Notes: a model not told the origin generated them from the sequence alone. Positions 28,259 through 38,142 are shown, numbered from the stretch's first letter. The stretch: 64,000 bases of DNA from Wenzhouxiangella sediminis (GCF_003410055.1 NZ_QUZK01000052.1:101600-165599); one strand, 5' to 3'. Made by a program: numbers and translations.

Positions 28259-29926
28259 CTAGTCCGCTTTCCTGTCCGGGCGGTCCAGCAGGATGCGATC
28301 GCTCGGCCACCATTCGGGATGGTAGCGGCGGACCCAGTCGGTCATGCCCTCGCGCAGGTCCATCTGCATCAACCAGGCGTCGGTCGGATTGCCTGCGGTC
28401 GCGTAGAAAGTCACCTCCTGGAAATCCTCGTTGACCTCGGAGACGGCGGTCATCAGGAACTCGTCTTCCAGGGCACGCTCATTCTTTGCGACCAGCTTTT
28501 CGAAGGCCTTGCGCAGCTTGTCGGGCTCGGCGCTGTGGTCGAGCCGCAGCGTGACGGTGCGCGTCACGCTGGCGTCGACCATCGACCAGTTCTCGAACGG
28601 GTAGGAAATGAAGTACTGCACCGGCACGATCAGGCGCCGGCCGTCCCATGTTCGAAGGACCAGGAAGGTGTAGTAGATCGATTCGACGTAGCCCCAGTAG
28701 TCCTCGTACTTGACCGCGTCGCCGATCCGGATCGGCTTGGCGATGGCGATCTGCAGGCTCGCCAGGATATTGCCCAGCACGGTCCGGCCGGCAATACCCA
28801 GCACGACGGTGATGACGCCGGCCGAGGCCAGCAGCGACATGCCGACGTTGTCGAACAGTCGCAGCTGCACCAGGAACACCATGCCGCTGATCAGGACGGC
28901 CGCCAGCAGCACGAAGCGGCGCAGGGCGTAGATCGAGGTGTAGATCTTGCGCCGGTCGCGGTCGCTGCTGTCGTCGATGTCGTCGACGAAGCGCTCGGTG
29001 ACCTTCTCCAGGGTGGCGTCGATCGTGCGCAGTATCGCAAGCGTCAGGCCGACGATCGTCAGGCCGATCAGCAGCGGTGAGAGCACGGTGTAGAAGAAGC
29101 CGGAGAAACTGATGACCCAGCCGGTCAGGAACTGGCCCAGCAGGGCCATCAGGGCGACTGCCAGCGGCAGGCGCATGCGTCCGGCGGCCCGGTTGATCCA
29201 GTCGATGGGCACGGCGCGCCCGATCCAGCCGATCGCGCTGTGGGTCAGCCAGCCCAGCAGGACCAGCAGGCCCACGGTGATTGGCAGTGCCAGCCATTCC
29301 CAGATGCGGGTGCCTGCGAATGCGGGGCGCTGCAGGGTGTCGGGCAGGCGCTCTTCGAGCCAGCCCGGTCCGTAGCGGTCGTAGAGGGCGTCGATATCGT
29401 CCACGGTCTGTGTGGCGAAGACCCAGACCGCTTCACCCTCTGCGGGCTTGATGCGGTTGACGCGGATTTCTGCGGGCGCCGGCTGCAGCTCGAGGAAACT
29501 CAGCTCGATGCTGCGCCGGGCCTGCCCGGCCAGGGGCGCCTCGCTGCCCGATCGCTCGAGCAGCGCATCGGAGCGCGACGGCAATTCACCCCAGTCGATG
29601 ACCATGGTGCGGTTGATGACTTCGGCGAGCTTGCGGGCCAGCTCCGGGCCGCGTTCGCCCTGCTCGTCTTCCGGCAGTTCGTTGAGGTTGAGCAGGTGGG
29701 CTGCCGTCTCGTAGTTGCCCTCGTCGGTCAGTACGAGCAGATGACTGACTGTCTGGCGCGGCGTGCTGCGCTCGAGTTCGGCCGGCGCCTCGCCCAGGCC
29801 GGCGTTGAGCGACTCGACTTCGAACCATCGTTCGGGCGGCGTGGTCTGGCCGACGACGAAGGTCGCAGCGAGCAGCAGGAGGCACGCGGCCAGCCGCGCT
29901 ACCGGGATGAGGAAGGAAGTTGGCAT
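28259..29926 (-). CDS. Mechanosensitive ion channel of the MscS family
   Basis: A 555-residue membrane protein. After a signal-like N-terminus it has a periplasmic domain (about residues 30-200), then about five membrane spans and the MscS core. The pore and beta domain read GIAGRTVLGNILASLQIAIA, PIRIGDAVKYEDYWGYVESI and IVPVQYFISYPFENWS. The extra N-terminal part makes it a larger MscS-like (YbdG/YnaI-type) channel. It probably relieves hypo-osmotic stress, which suits the proVWX operon in this window. The TAG stop lies just past the MITE-like element. Confidence 0.92.
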   Translation of the reverse strand: MPTSFLIPVARLAACLLLLAATFVVGQTTPPERWFEVESLNAGLGEAPAELERSTPRQTVSHLLVLTDEGNYETAAHLLNLNELPEDEQGERGPELARKLAEVINRTMVIDWGELPSRSDALLERSGSEAPLAGQARRSIELSFLELQPAPAEIRVNRIKPAEGEAVWVFATQTVDDIDALYDRYGPGWLEERLPDTLQRPAFAGTRIWEWLALPITVGLLVLLGWLTHSAIGWIGRAVPIDWINRAAGRMRLPLAVALMALLGQFLTGWVISFSGFFYTVLSPLLIGLTIVGLTLAILRTIDATLEKVTERFVDDIDDSSDRDRRKIYTSIYALRRFVLLAAVLISGMVFLVQLRLFDNVGMSLLASAGVITVVLGIAGRTVLGNILASLQIAIAKPIRIGDAVKYEDYWGYVESIYYTFLVLRTWDGRRLIVPVQYFISYPFENWSMVDASVTRTVTLRLDHSAEPDKLRKAFEKLVAKNERALEDEFLMTAVSEVNEDFQEVTFYATAGNPTDAWLMQMDLREGMTDWVRRYHPEWWPSDRILLDRPDRKAD

Positions 29927-29964
29927 GATGCCAACTCTACACCAGCCGCCCCGCCGGCCGCCCG

Positions 29965-32900
29965 TCAGCCGGCGACCACCAGCCGATCGTGCCGCGGCAG
30001 GTATAGGGCGGCCTTGATGTCGGTCTCGCCCATCTGTTCGAACAGCCTCCGGTAGATGTCGAGCTGGACGTTGTAGCGCTCGGCCTCCTCGCCGAGGAAT
30101 CCTTCCAGGTCGCCGCCGGCGTGATAGCCCGACTTGTAGTCGATAATCCAGCGGGTGCCGTGTTCGTCGACGAAGGTCCGGTCGATGACCGCATTGACGA
30201 GTTTGTCGTCGATGATGCCGCTCAGGGGCAGTTCGCAGGCGGCTTCGCGATGTTCGCCGCTGAGGATCCAGCGGCCGGTTTCACTCTCGAGCGTGCGCTC
30301 GAAGGCTTCCCGGATGGGTTCGACGGCGGCGTCGAGATCATCGGGGCCGGTACCCATGGCCTTGAGCAGGCCGGGGATGCGTTCGCCCAGCGCGCGGCGC
30401 TGCACGTCGTCGAAGCGCTCGATGCCGACTTCGCCGACGCGTTCGAGCAGGCGGTGCAGCACCGTGCCGATGCGCCGCACCTGCACGCCGGCCCAGTTGA
30501 ACTCGATCTCGACTTCGCGCTCGCGTGGCGGCAGCGCGGGGCGCCATTCCAGCCGCTCGCCCAGCGGCGGCGTCCAGCCGGCGACAACACGCCGCAGGCC
30601 CTGGTCCGGTCGCTCGTTGCCTTCGATGGCGCGCTCACCCGCCTCGGGCGCTTCGTCCAGGGCGCGGACGAAGTCTTCGCCGCAGGTCGGCCACAGGTCG
30701 GACAGCAGGCTGCCCGAGGCGGGTTGGATTGGCTGCTTTTCGGGGTCGAGCGAGGCCGACAGCACGAGTTGTTCGCGCGCCCTCGTGGCGGCCACGTAGA
30801 GCAGGCGCTGGTGCTCGTAGGCTTCGCGTTGCTTCTGCTGGGCGCGGATGAGCTTGATCAGGTCGGTGTTGTCGTCTTCCTCGGCTGATCGCAGCGGCGC
30901 GATCAGCACGCGTTCCTGGCCGGACTCGGGCGTGAACGGCAGCCAGTAGAGCAGTTCGCGGCTGTTGCCGCCGGTGCCGCGGTCCAGTCCAGGAAGCACG
31001 ACCAGGTCCCATTCCAGGCCTTTGGCGCCGTGCATGGTCAGGATCTCGAGCTTGATGTCCTCGTCGGGCGGGTCGCCCTCGGTGAATTGCTCGTCGAGCA
31101 GCTCCATGAACGCGTTCCAGTCCTCGAACAGGTCCTGATCCTCGGCCGCCGAGAGCGTGTCCAGGTAGGCGGCGGCGTCGCGGCATTCCGAGTCGGGATC
31201 ACGCAGGACATGCGGCCCGCCCAGGCGCCGCCAGGCCCCTTCCACCAGGTCTCGCACGGGGCGCTTGCGCCACAGCGCCTGCGCGCGGCCCAGGGTTTCG
31301 AGAACGCGCTCGGCTCGCGTGCGAGCCTCCTCGCCCAGGCCTTCGAGGGCGTCGCAGGCCGTCATCGACCGGCCTTCGCCGGCCAGGGCGTGCAAGTCGG
31401 CCAGGGTCAGCCCGCTGACCGGCGAGCGCAGCACCGCCAGCACCGCCGCCTTGTCGGCCGGGTTGGCGATGGCCCGCGTGATGGCCAGCAGGTCCTGGAC
31501 CACCGGCCGGGTCAGCAGGGGGTCGAGTTTGACCGCCCGGTAACCCACGCCGTGGCGCTGCAGCGCCGGCAGGATGTCGGCCAGGTGCGAGCGCGCCCGC
31601 ACGATGATGGCTGCGGAGAAATCCGGGTCTTGGCGATGTTCGTCGATGGCCCGGGCGACCCGCCGGGCCAACGCGTCGGCTTCCGTCGCGCGGTCGGACC
31701 GGGCCAGGATCTCGACGCCGCCGCCGGCCCCGTGGCCGGCCTCCGACGGTGCGTAGCTCACCGCCCCGGCGGAGATGTCCTCGTCGGCGGGAAAGATCGG
31801 CCCGAGCCGCTCGTTGACCCAATCGACGATCTCGGCCGCCGAACGGAAATTGCGCGTCAGGCGGCAGGATTCGACGACCTGCGCGCCGATGCCGTGTTCG
31901 CGGGTGCGCATGAACAGGCCGACTTCGGCCTCCCGGAAGCGATAGATCGACTGCATCGGATCGCCGACCAGGAACAGGCTGCGTTCCTCGCCCGGCTGCC
32001 AGCCGCCGACGAGCTTCTCGAGCAGGTGGTACTGGCCCCAGTTGGTGTCCTGGTACTCGTCGACCAGGATGTGGCGGAGGCGGCGGTCGAGGTAGAGCGC
32101 CAGGTCGGTGTAGCCGTTGTATTCATCGCCCAGGCCGCGCAGCGCCGCCGCGCCGATACCGGCGAAGTCGCTCTGCCCGGTTTCGGCGAAGACCAGTTCC
32201 AGTTCGGCGGCCGTGGCCTCGAGGACGCGGATCATGGCCGCGAGCACTTCCCATTCCTCGTCGCCGTAGCTCGGGTCGGGCAGGGAGCGGGCGCGGTCGA
32301 TCCAGGCCGCCAGCGCCTCATCATCGCGCAGGCGATCGAGGAGGGGAACGAGACGTTCCTTGTGCTCGCTCTTGGGCGGAAAGCCCTGGTTCTTGTTGGG
32401 GCTGGCCCGCCAGCCGCCGCTGTTGGTCAGCAGGGCGAAGCCCAGTGCGCGCCAGGTCGCCCGGTCGGCCGGGTCGGCGCCGGGCAGGCGGGTGAGGTCG
32501 CAGCCGTCGAAGGCCGAGGCCTTGCCGTCGGCGGCCAGGCAGCCGGCGGCCTGGCGCAGGATGTCCAGCAGGTTTTCCGCGTCGATCGTCGCCCGGCCCA
32601 GGGCGGCGTCGAGCGCTTCGCGGGCCGAGGCGAGCTGGTCGACGACCACATCGCGCACGACGCGCTCGAAATCCGCCCTGTCGGGATGGCCGCTCATGCC
32701 CAGGGCGCGCAGCCATTGCTCGCGCTTGCCCAGCAGGGACACCAGCAGGTCCTCGATGTCCTGGCTTCGGTGGTCGCGCCAGAGCAGCAGGCGCCGGACG
32801 TCCTCGGCGAGCTCGTCGCGCCCGTCGGCGCGGGCCAGCACGCGGCGGGCGGCCTCGCGGTAGAGCGCGCGCGTATTCTCCGCCGGGGCGGGCACGGGGC

Positions 32901-33285
32901 CGAGCTGGCTGGCCACCGGCATCGTGCGCGCCAGGTAGTGATTGAAGCTGTCGATGGTGCGGATCAGCAGGCGCTGCGGATTGTCCAGCAGGCCCCATTC
33001 GGCAACCTTGTCGGCGACGGCCCGGGCCTTGGCCAGGGCGGCTTCCTCGTGCGGCCCAGAGGCGGCGTAGTCCGGTTCGAGGAACTGCAGGATGCGTTCG
33101 CGCATCTCCGCGGCCGCCTTGCGGGTAAAGGTGATCGCCAGGATTTCCTCCGGCGCTTCCACCGCGGCCAGCAGGCCCAGGTAGCGCTCGACCAGCAGGG
33201 TCGTCTTGCCCGATCCGGCCGGCGCCTGGACGATGACCGAACGCTGCGGTTCGACGGCCAGCTGCCGTTGCCTGGAATCACTCAT
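29965..33285 (-). CDS. AddA-like UvrD-family helicase-nuclease
   Basis: A 1106-residue superfamily 1A helicase fused to a RecB-type nuclease. Helicase motifs are QAPAGSGKTTLLVERY (Walker A), HILVDEYQDTNWGQY (II), LVGDPMQSIYRFREA (III), MHGAKGLEWDLVVL (V) and LLYVAATRARE (VI). The C-terminal nuclease has VIDRTF and WIIDYKSGYH with QLDIYRRL, the D...DYK...Q/Y pattern. With the upstream AddB-like partner it should resect double-strand breaks for RecA. Its ATG overlaps the end of that gene by eight bases. There is no recBCD here for comparison. Confidence 0.9.
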   Translation of the reverse strand: MSDSRQRQLAVEPQRSVIVQAPAGSGKTTLLVERYLGLLAAVEAPEEILAITFTRKAAAEMRERILQFLEPDYAASGPHEEAALAKARAVADKVAEWGLLDNPQRLLIRTIDSFNHYLARTMPVASQLGPVPAPAENTRALYREAARRVLARADGRDELAEDVRRLLLWRDHRSQDIEDLLVSLLGKREQWLRALGMSGHPDRADFERVVRDVVVDQLASAREALDAALGRATIDAENLLDILRQAAGCLAADGKASAFDGCDLTRLPGADPADRATWRALGFALLTNSGGWRASPNKNQGFPPKSEHKERLVPLLDRLRDDEALAAWIDRARSLPDPSYGDEEWEVLAAMIRVLEATAAELELVFAETGQSDFAGIGAAALRGLGDEYNGYTDLALYLDRRLRHILVDEYQDTNWGQYHLLEKLVGGWQPGEERSLFLVGDPMQSIYRFREAEVGLFMRTREHGIGAQVVESCRLTRNFRSAAEIVDWVNERLGPIFPADEDISAGAVSYAPSEAGHGAGGGVEILARSDRATEADALARRVARAIDEHRQDPDFSAAIIVRARSHLADILPALQRHGVGYRAVKLDPLLTRPVVQDLLAITRAIANPADKAAVLAVLRSPVSGLTLADLHALAGEGRSMTACDALEGLGEEARTRAERVLETLGRAQALWRKRPVRDLVEGAWRRLGGPHVLRDPDSECRDAAAYLDTLSAAEDQDLFEDWNAFMELLDEQFTEGDPPDEDIKLEILTMHGAKGLEWDLVVLPGLDRGTGGNSRELLYWLPFTPESGQERVLIAPLRSAEEDDNTDLIKLIRAQQKQREAYEHQRLLYVAATRAREQLVLSASLDPEKQPIQPASGSLLSDLWPTCGEDFVRALDEAPEAGERAIEGNERPDQGLRRVVAGWTPPLGERLEWRPALPPREREVEIEFNWAGVQVRRIGTVLHRLLERVGEVGIERFDDVQRRALGERIPGLLKAMGTGPDDLDAAVEPIREAFERTLESETGRWILSGEHREAACELPLSGIIDDKLVNAVIDRTFVDEHGTRWIIDYKSGYHAGGDLEGFLGEEAERYNVQLDIYRRLFEQMGETDIKAALYLPRHDRLVVAG

Positions 33286-35905
33286 CGTCGGCCTCCGGCA
33301 GGATCACGCGCTCGTTGATGCGGCACAGCGCGTGCAGATGACAGTACTTGCAGGTCTGGTTGTCGCGCGGATTCACTTCGGAGCGCCCGGCGCGAAAGTC
33401 CGAGGCCAGCAATTCGAGGTGATCGCGCCAGTCGTCGACCAGGGAAGGCCAGGATGCCGCGCCCTTGAACCGGGAATTGCCCTTGATCTCGCCGATGACC
33501 GACACACCGGGCATCTCTGCATCGACTTCCGCCAGGCCGTCGAAGCCCATGCTGTCGGGCCTCAGACGCGCGAAGGCGATCGCCGTCGGACGCGGCTCGA
33601 GACTGGCGGCGTAGGCGGGCAGCTGGACGTCGGCCAGGCGCGCCTCGATCGCCCAGCTGCTCTTGCCGCTGGCCCCGGTCTTGTAGTCGATCACGACCGA
33701 GCCGCCGCCCTCGAGTTCGTCGATCCGGTCGATCTTGCCGGTCAGTTCGAGTCCGGCGAAGTCCATCGCCACGCTCGTCTCGAGCGCGTCGATCGTGAAA
33801 GCGCCGCGCTCGCGCTCGATCTTCAGCCACTTGTCCAGGGAACGGTCGAGGCATTGCGCTTCGATGGCCAGCCCCGCCTCGCTCAGCGCCAGCGGGCTGC
33901 GCCGGGCGAATTCTTCCAGGGCCGCATTCCGGGCGTCCGCAATGCGTTCTTCCAGCGCGTCTTCGTCCAGGCCCTGAAGCGCCGCCAGGCCGTCCAGTCC
34001 ATGCCAGAAGTGCTCCAGGGCCTTGTGCACCAGGCTGCCCCGGTCGCGGGCGTCGAGACCGGGCCGCGGCGGCGTGACATCGCCTGCGCCCAGGCGCGTC
34101 TCGGCAAAGGCCTTGAAGGGACAATCGGACTGGCGCTGCAGGACCGCGGTGCCGCCGCGGACCTCGCCGCCGGGATGCGCCGGCGCGACCGTGTCCTCGA
34201 TGACATCGTCCATCGGCGCGGGTTCGAGCGCCGGGGCGTCACCAGCTTCCTCGACGGTCACGTCGCCCAGCAAGGGCGTGAGATGGCGCTGTTCGTCGTC
34301 GCTGCCGCGGCTGTAGCTGCCGGTGACAACGGCGCCGGCGCGCATCAGCCCGTCGAGCTCGGCTCGCGCGCGTTCCAGGGCGCCCTCGGCCGTGGCTGCG
34401 GGCACGGCCGCCTGCAGGCCGGCGGGAATGAAGGGGTCGCGGCGTGTCGGCGACGGCCAGGTCTGGTGGTCCAGGCCGCTGATGCGGATGGCGTCGAAGC
34501 GCGAGCCCAGTGCCTCTTCCACGCCCAGGATCTCGACCGGCGCGCCCGGGTTGCGTTCGCGGAAGGCCGCGGTGCCGGCGCGTTCGGCCAGGCGGCGAAC
34601 GGCCTCGGCGCGCGGCAGCGGCCGTTCGATCACCAGGTCGAGCGCGCTGAAGTCCTCGAGCAGGTCGTGAAAGCGCTGCAGCACCTGGAACTCGCGGCTG
34701 TCCAGGCTCCTTCCCCGGCCGAAACCGACGGCCTTGAGTTCTTCCTGGAAACGCGCGACCCATTGCGAGGGCGTGGCCGCGTCGCGGTGCTCTCGCCGGA
34801 GCAGTTCCCACTCGCCGAGCCGACCGGCCAATCCTTTCGCGCCGCTGTCGCCGGCCTGCCAGGCGAGCTGCCCGGCGTGCAGCCACCAGGGGCGGCGCTG
34901 AACTACGGTCGCCAGCGCTTCGGCGCGCGCCTGCGTCTCGCCTTCCCAGCCGGCCAGGAAGGGCGAGCGCAACAGCGCGGCGGCCTGCGGCTGGCTGATG
35001 CGGTGCGGGTCGATCCTGAGCAGCGACAGGGCGTCGGCGACCAGCGGCCAGCGCGACAGGGCCGGGCCCAGGGAGACATGCCAGGGCTCGTCGCGGTTGC
35101 CCTCGAGAGCGAAGCCGGCCGCGTCGAACACCTGCCGGAAGGCGCGCTCGACCTTGCCCAGGCGTTCGCGCAGGCCGGGCACGACGACCGCGATGTTCTG
35201 CTCGGAATCCTCTTCCAGCCGGGCGCGGGCCCAGCGCGCGGCGGCGAACAGTTCGTCGTCTTCCTCCGAGTGCGCCGTCACGCTCGCGAGTGCAGCGGTC
35301 TCCGGCGGCGCCGATTCGTGCTCGACGCGGGTGCCCGCCGATTCCGCCGCCTCGAGGATGGCGCGCTGCAGGGGCGTCATCGGCAGCTCGAAGCCCGACA
35401 GGCGGATGAAGCCGGGCAGCGGGATCTCGCCGTTCTCGATCAGGTCGGGCAGGCGGCCGGCGAAGGTCCACTCGTCGATCAGTTCCCGCTGCTTGCACAG
35501 CTCGAGGAAACGCTCGGCCCAGTCGCGAAACTGCGTACTGTCCTGGCTCAACATCGCCTCGGACCAGCGCGAGGGCGGTTCGATGCGGTATTCGTGGACG
35601 AGGCGCCAGCTGGCCGCCACCAGCTCGGCCACGCGCGGCTCGCCGATGAACACGTCCCGATCGATCACCGACTGCCACAGCACGAGGGCCTGCGAGGCGC
35701 TGATCGGCACGCGCGGCGAATCGGCCACCAGGAACCAGTCGTCGCGCAACTGCCCGATCCAGCTTGAAAACGCCAGCACTTCGGGGGACCGCCAGGTTTG
35801 CCTCCCCTCGCCCCTGTGCGCCAACGCCCGACGCTGCTTTTCCGCGCGGGCCAGTCGGGCGGTGGGGGTGAGGATGGTTTCGTTCAGGATCTGCTCGCCA
35901 TTCAT
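33278..35905 (-). CDS. AddB-like PD-(D/E)XK nuclease/inactivated helicase subunit
   Basis: An 875-residue partner of the AddA-like protein. The N-terminus (NETILTPTARLARAEKQRRA) occupies the place of the ATP-binding region but has no GxGKT. The middle is helicase-like (AEALRRLAERAG-type helices, ISGLDHQTWPSP). The C-terminal nuclease has TGKIDRID, VVIDYKTG and LPAYA. Cysteines in QSDCPFKAF plus C852, C855 and C861 (CKYCHLHALC) form the expected 4Fe-4S staple. It matches the family often named probable DNA repair protein next to UvrD-like helicases in Gammaproteobacteria. Confidence 0.87.
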   Translation of the reverse strand: MNGEQILNETILTPTARLARAEKQRRALAHRGEGRQTWRSPEVLAFSSWIGQLRDDWFLVADSPRVPISASQALVLWQSVIDRDVFIGEPRVAELVAASWRLVHEYRIEPPSRWSEAMLSQDSTQFRDWAERFLELCKQRELIDEWTFAGRLPDLIENGEIPLPGFIRLSGFELPMTPLQRAILEAAESAGTRVEHESAPPETAALASVTAHSEEDDELFAAARWARARLEEDSEQNIAVVVPGLRERLGKVERAFRQVFDAAGFALEGNRDEPWHVSLGPALSRWPLVADALSLLRIDPHRISQPQAAALLRSPFLAGWEGETQARAEALATVVQRRPWWLHAGQLAWQAGDSGAKGLAGRLGEWELLRREHRDAATPSQWVARFQEELKAVGFGRGRSLDSREFQVLQRFHDLLEDFSALDLVIERPLPRAEAVRRLAERAGTAAFRERNPGAPVEILGVEEALGSRFDAIRISGLDHQTWPSPTRRDPFIPAGLQAAVPAATAEGALERARAELDGLMRAGAVVTGSYSRGSDDEQRHLTPLLGDVTVEEAGDAPALEPAPMDDVIEDTVAPAHPGGEVRGGTAVLQRQSDCPFKAFAETRLGAGDVTPPRPGLDARDRGSLVHKALEHFWHGLDGLAALQGLDEDALEERIADARNAALEEFARRSPLALSEAGLAIEAQCLDRSLDKWLKIERERGAFTIDALETSVAMDFAGLELTGKIDRIDELEGGGSVVIDYKTGASGKSSWAIEARLADVQLPAYAASLEPRPTAIAFARLRPDSMGFDGLAEVDAEMPGVSVIGEIKGNSRFKGAASWPSLVDDWRDHLELLASDFRAGRSEVNPRDNQTCKYCHLHALCRINERVILPEADDE

Positions 35906-36098
35906 GGCCCCGCATTATGCCGAAGGCGATTCTCAAAAGCCGAGAAGCTTCCCGCTTTTGGGTGCGCATCATGAAATCGGCCGCTCATCGCGAAGTGCAT
36001 CACGAAAGGAAAAATCGCATGGCATTTCCTGCCCGGTTCCCTCGTAGGGGGTAGGTCGATGCCGTCGGCAGGAAGGGGAGCGATGGCGTCATTCCAGC

Positions 36099-36120
36099 AG
36101 GCGGGAGTCCGTTCCCGCCT
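36099..36120. repeat. REP-like hairpin
   Basis: AGGCGGGA-GTCCGT-TCCCGCCT is a perfect 8-bp stem with a six-base loop, preceded by GTCATTCC. It lies in the 247-bp gap between the divergent addB-like and VOC genes. The shape resembles the dispersed GTCATTCC...GCGGGA palindromes common in proteobacteria. Confidence 0.5.
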
Positions 36121-36152
36121 TCCAAGTCAGACAAGAACCGAGGGAAAATCAG

Positions 36153-36818
36153 ATGACGCAATATCCTGACGCACTCGTCGGCGCGTTCGAACGTATCGGA
36201 CTCGACCCCGCCGACTATCCGCTCTACCACGACATGCTCGAGCAACTGTCGACGATGGACGAGATCGACAAGATCGACCATCTCACCTTCATCACTCCCC
36301 ACACCCACACGGAACGCTTTCTCGACCACTGGCAATCGAAGGGCTTCGACTTGCACGGCGAATGGAACACCGTGCGCTATCCGGCGCGGCACATCGCCTT
36401 GATCCGTGGTGGGCGCGAGGGGCACCCCTGGGAAGACATGGTGGGGCTGTCCGTCTCGGATGAACATCGCTCGCCCATCGAGCGCTCTCTCGAAAACGTC
36501 GATCTCGACGATCGCGCCGTGACGCACACGCTGCAGCACGTCGCGCTGCACGTGAACAAGGACGCCGACATGGAAGCCGTTCGCCACAAGCTCGCCCGGC
36601 TCGAGGTGCCCTGGATGACCGAGGTGCTGTCCTACCGGGATCCCAACGGCGCGGTTCTCAGGCAGATGTTCACGCGCCCCACCGATCAGGGTTTCTTCGT
36701 CGAGTTCGCCCAGCGCAAGCCCAGCGCCGACGGCAAGCCTTACGGCGGCTTCGACCCGGACATCATCGACGATCTCTACGAGGCGCTCGATGATGCGCTT
36801 CCGGGCGGCCAGGCCTGA
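36153..36818 (+). CDS. VOC-superfamily protein with an HPPD-like H-H-E metal triad
   Basis: A 221-residue protein of the vicinal-oxygen-chelate fold. The likely metal ligands are H43 (KIDHLTFIT), H129 (TLQHVALHV) and E184 (FFVEFAQR), the 2-His-1-Glu arrangement of 4-hydroxyphenylpyruvate dioxygenase and related enzymes. It has only about half the HPPD length. The true substrate is unknown. It is followed at once by a PaaK-like adenylating enzyme, so the pair may act on an aromatic or keto acid. A GAGGGAAAATCAG leader precedes the ATG. Confidence 0.7.
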   Translation: MTQYPDALVGAFERIGLDPADYPLYHDMLEQLSTMDEIDKIDHLTFITPHTHTERFLDHWQSKGFDLHGEWNTVRYPARHIALIRGGREGHPWEDMVGLSVSDEHRSPIERSLENVDLDDRAVTHTLQHVALHVNKDADMEAVRHKLARLEVPWMTEVLSYRDPNGAVLRQMFTRPTDQGFFVEFAQRKPSADGKPYGGFDPDIIDDLYEALDDALPGGQA

Positions 36819-36819
36819 G

Positions 36820-38142
36820 ATGGGTCAGCTGGTTCCGCGCGTTCTGGACGCGGCCGAGCGGCTCGACCGCGATGCCCTGCGGGCTCTCCAGGGCGAGCGC
36901 CTGGCCCAGACCGTGCAGCGGGCTCACAGGAGCCCGCTGTATCGGAAAGACTTGAGCGAATGGTTGGGGTTCGCGCCCTCCGAGGATGTCGCCGCGTATC
37001 GGCCCCTCGGCCTGGATGACCTCGACCGCTTGCCGATCACCACCAAAGCCGATCTGCGCGCCGCAAGCAATATCGAGGATGTCCTGGCCGTGCCGCTCGA
37101 GAATGTGCGTCGCTGGCACACGTCCTCGGGAACGACCGGGCGTCGAACGCCGATGGGCTACAGCGAGGCGGACATGGTCAACTGGGGGCGTCTTATCCAG
37201 CGTAATCTCGCCGCCACCGGCATCATGGCCGGCAGCCGGGTTCACAACGCTTACGGCTATGGGCTTTTCACCGGCGGGCTGGGTTTCGAGACCGGATTGG
37301 GGCCGATGGGCGCAACGGTTCTGCCCGCATCATCGGTGCCGGATGTGGAACAGCATCTTGAACTGATGCACCAGCATCGGGCGCAGGCTCTGCTTTCAAC
37401 GCCGGGCCTGGCACTGGCCCTGGCCGAGGCGGTCGAGCGCAATCCGGCATTGCGCCCTCCCGAGTTGCAGGCCGGCATTTTTGGTGGGGATGGCTGGAGT
37501 CCCGCGCTTCGCCGTCATATCGAGGTTGTTCTCGGCATTCGGGCGCACGATACCTATGGACTCAGCGAAGTGCTCGGTCCCGGTGTTGCCCATGCCTGCG
37601 ATCAGGGCGAGGGACTTCATCTGTACGAGGATGCGTTCCTGCCGGAGGTGCTCGACCCTGTCGATGGCGTGCCGCTCACCCCCGGTACGGACGGAGAACT
37701 GGTGCTGACGACCCTGCTCAACGAAGCGTCCCCGCGTCTGCGATACCGCACAGGCGACCGGGTTCGGATCGAAAGGGAGCGATGTCCCTGCGGACGGACT
37801 GCTGCGCGGCTGATCAATGTGGTTCGGGCCGATGACGTGCGCCTCTACGCCGGGCGTGCCCTGGCGCCCAACGACATTGAAGCGGCGCTGCTCCGGATGG
37901 ATGCGGTCGCTCCCACTTTTCGTGTCGTGGCGCCGGGTCGCGAGCTCGACGTCCTGCGGCTGGAAGTCGAGCCGAAGGCATCGCCTCCGCAGGACTTCGA
38001 GCGGTCGGTTCGGCGCGGCATGGAAAGCGTGCTGGATGTGCCCGTCGAGATTCGGGTCCTTGCATCGGGCAGCCTCGAACGCAGCAGAGGCAAGCGCCTT
38101 CGCCTGGTCGATGAGCCCTGGCGGGCCGGCGGTTCAGCCTGA
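36820..38142 (+). CDS. PaaK-like adenylate-forming enzyme (phenylacetate-CoA ligase family)
   Basis: A protein of about 440 residues in the ANL superfamily. It has the phosphate-binding loop HTSSGTTGRRTPMGYS, IFGGDGWSP, the YGLSEVLGPG motif that binds the adenylate, RYRTGDRVRIERERCPCG, and a C-terminal lid domain. The start is uncertain. The ATG at 36820 lies one base past the upstream stop and gives a PaaK-like N-terminus; ATGs at 36790 and 36793 overlap the VOC gene. It probably activates an aryl or keto acid as a CoA thioester. There are no paa genes around it, so phenylacetate is not implied. Confidence 0.85.
   Translation: MGQLVPRVLDAAERLDRDALRALQGERLAQTVQRAHRSPLYRKDLSEWLGFAPSEDVAAYRPLGLDDLDRLPITTKADLRAASNIEDVLAVPLENVRRWHTSSGTTGRRTPMGYSEADMVNWGRLIQRNLAATGIMAGSRVHNAYGYGLFTGGLGFETGLGPMGATVLPASSVPDVEQHLELMHQHRAQALLSTPGLALALAEAVERNPALRPPELQAGIFGGDGWSPALRRHIEVVLGIRAHDTYGLSEVLGPGVAHACDQGEGLHLYEDAFLPEVLDPVDGVPLTPGTDGELVLTTLLNEASPRLRYRTGDRVRIERERCPCGRTAARLINVVRADDVRLYAGRALAPNDIEAALLRMDAVAPTFRVVAPGRELDVLRLEVEPKASPPQDFERSVRRGMESVLDVPVEIRVLASGSLERSRGKRLRLVDEPWRAGGSA

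Noticed and set aside
33206..35767. An 853-codon plus-strand open frame opposite the AddB-like gene
   Set aside because: It is antisense to a gene with nuclease and Fe-S motifs, and it has no recognisable domain.
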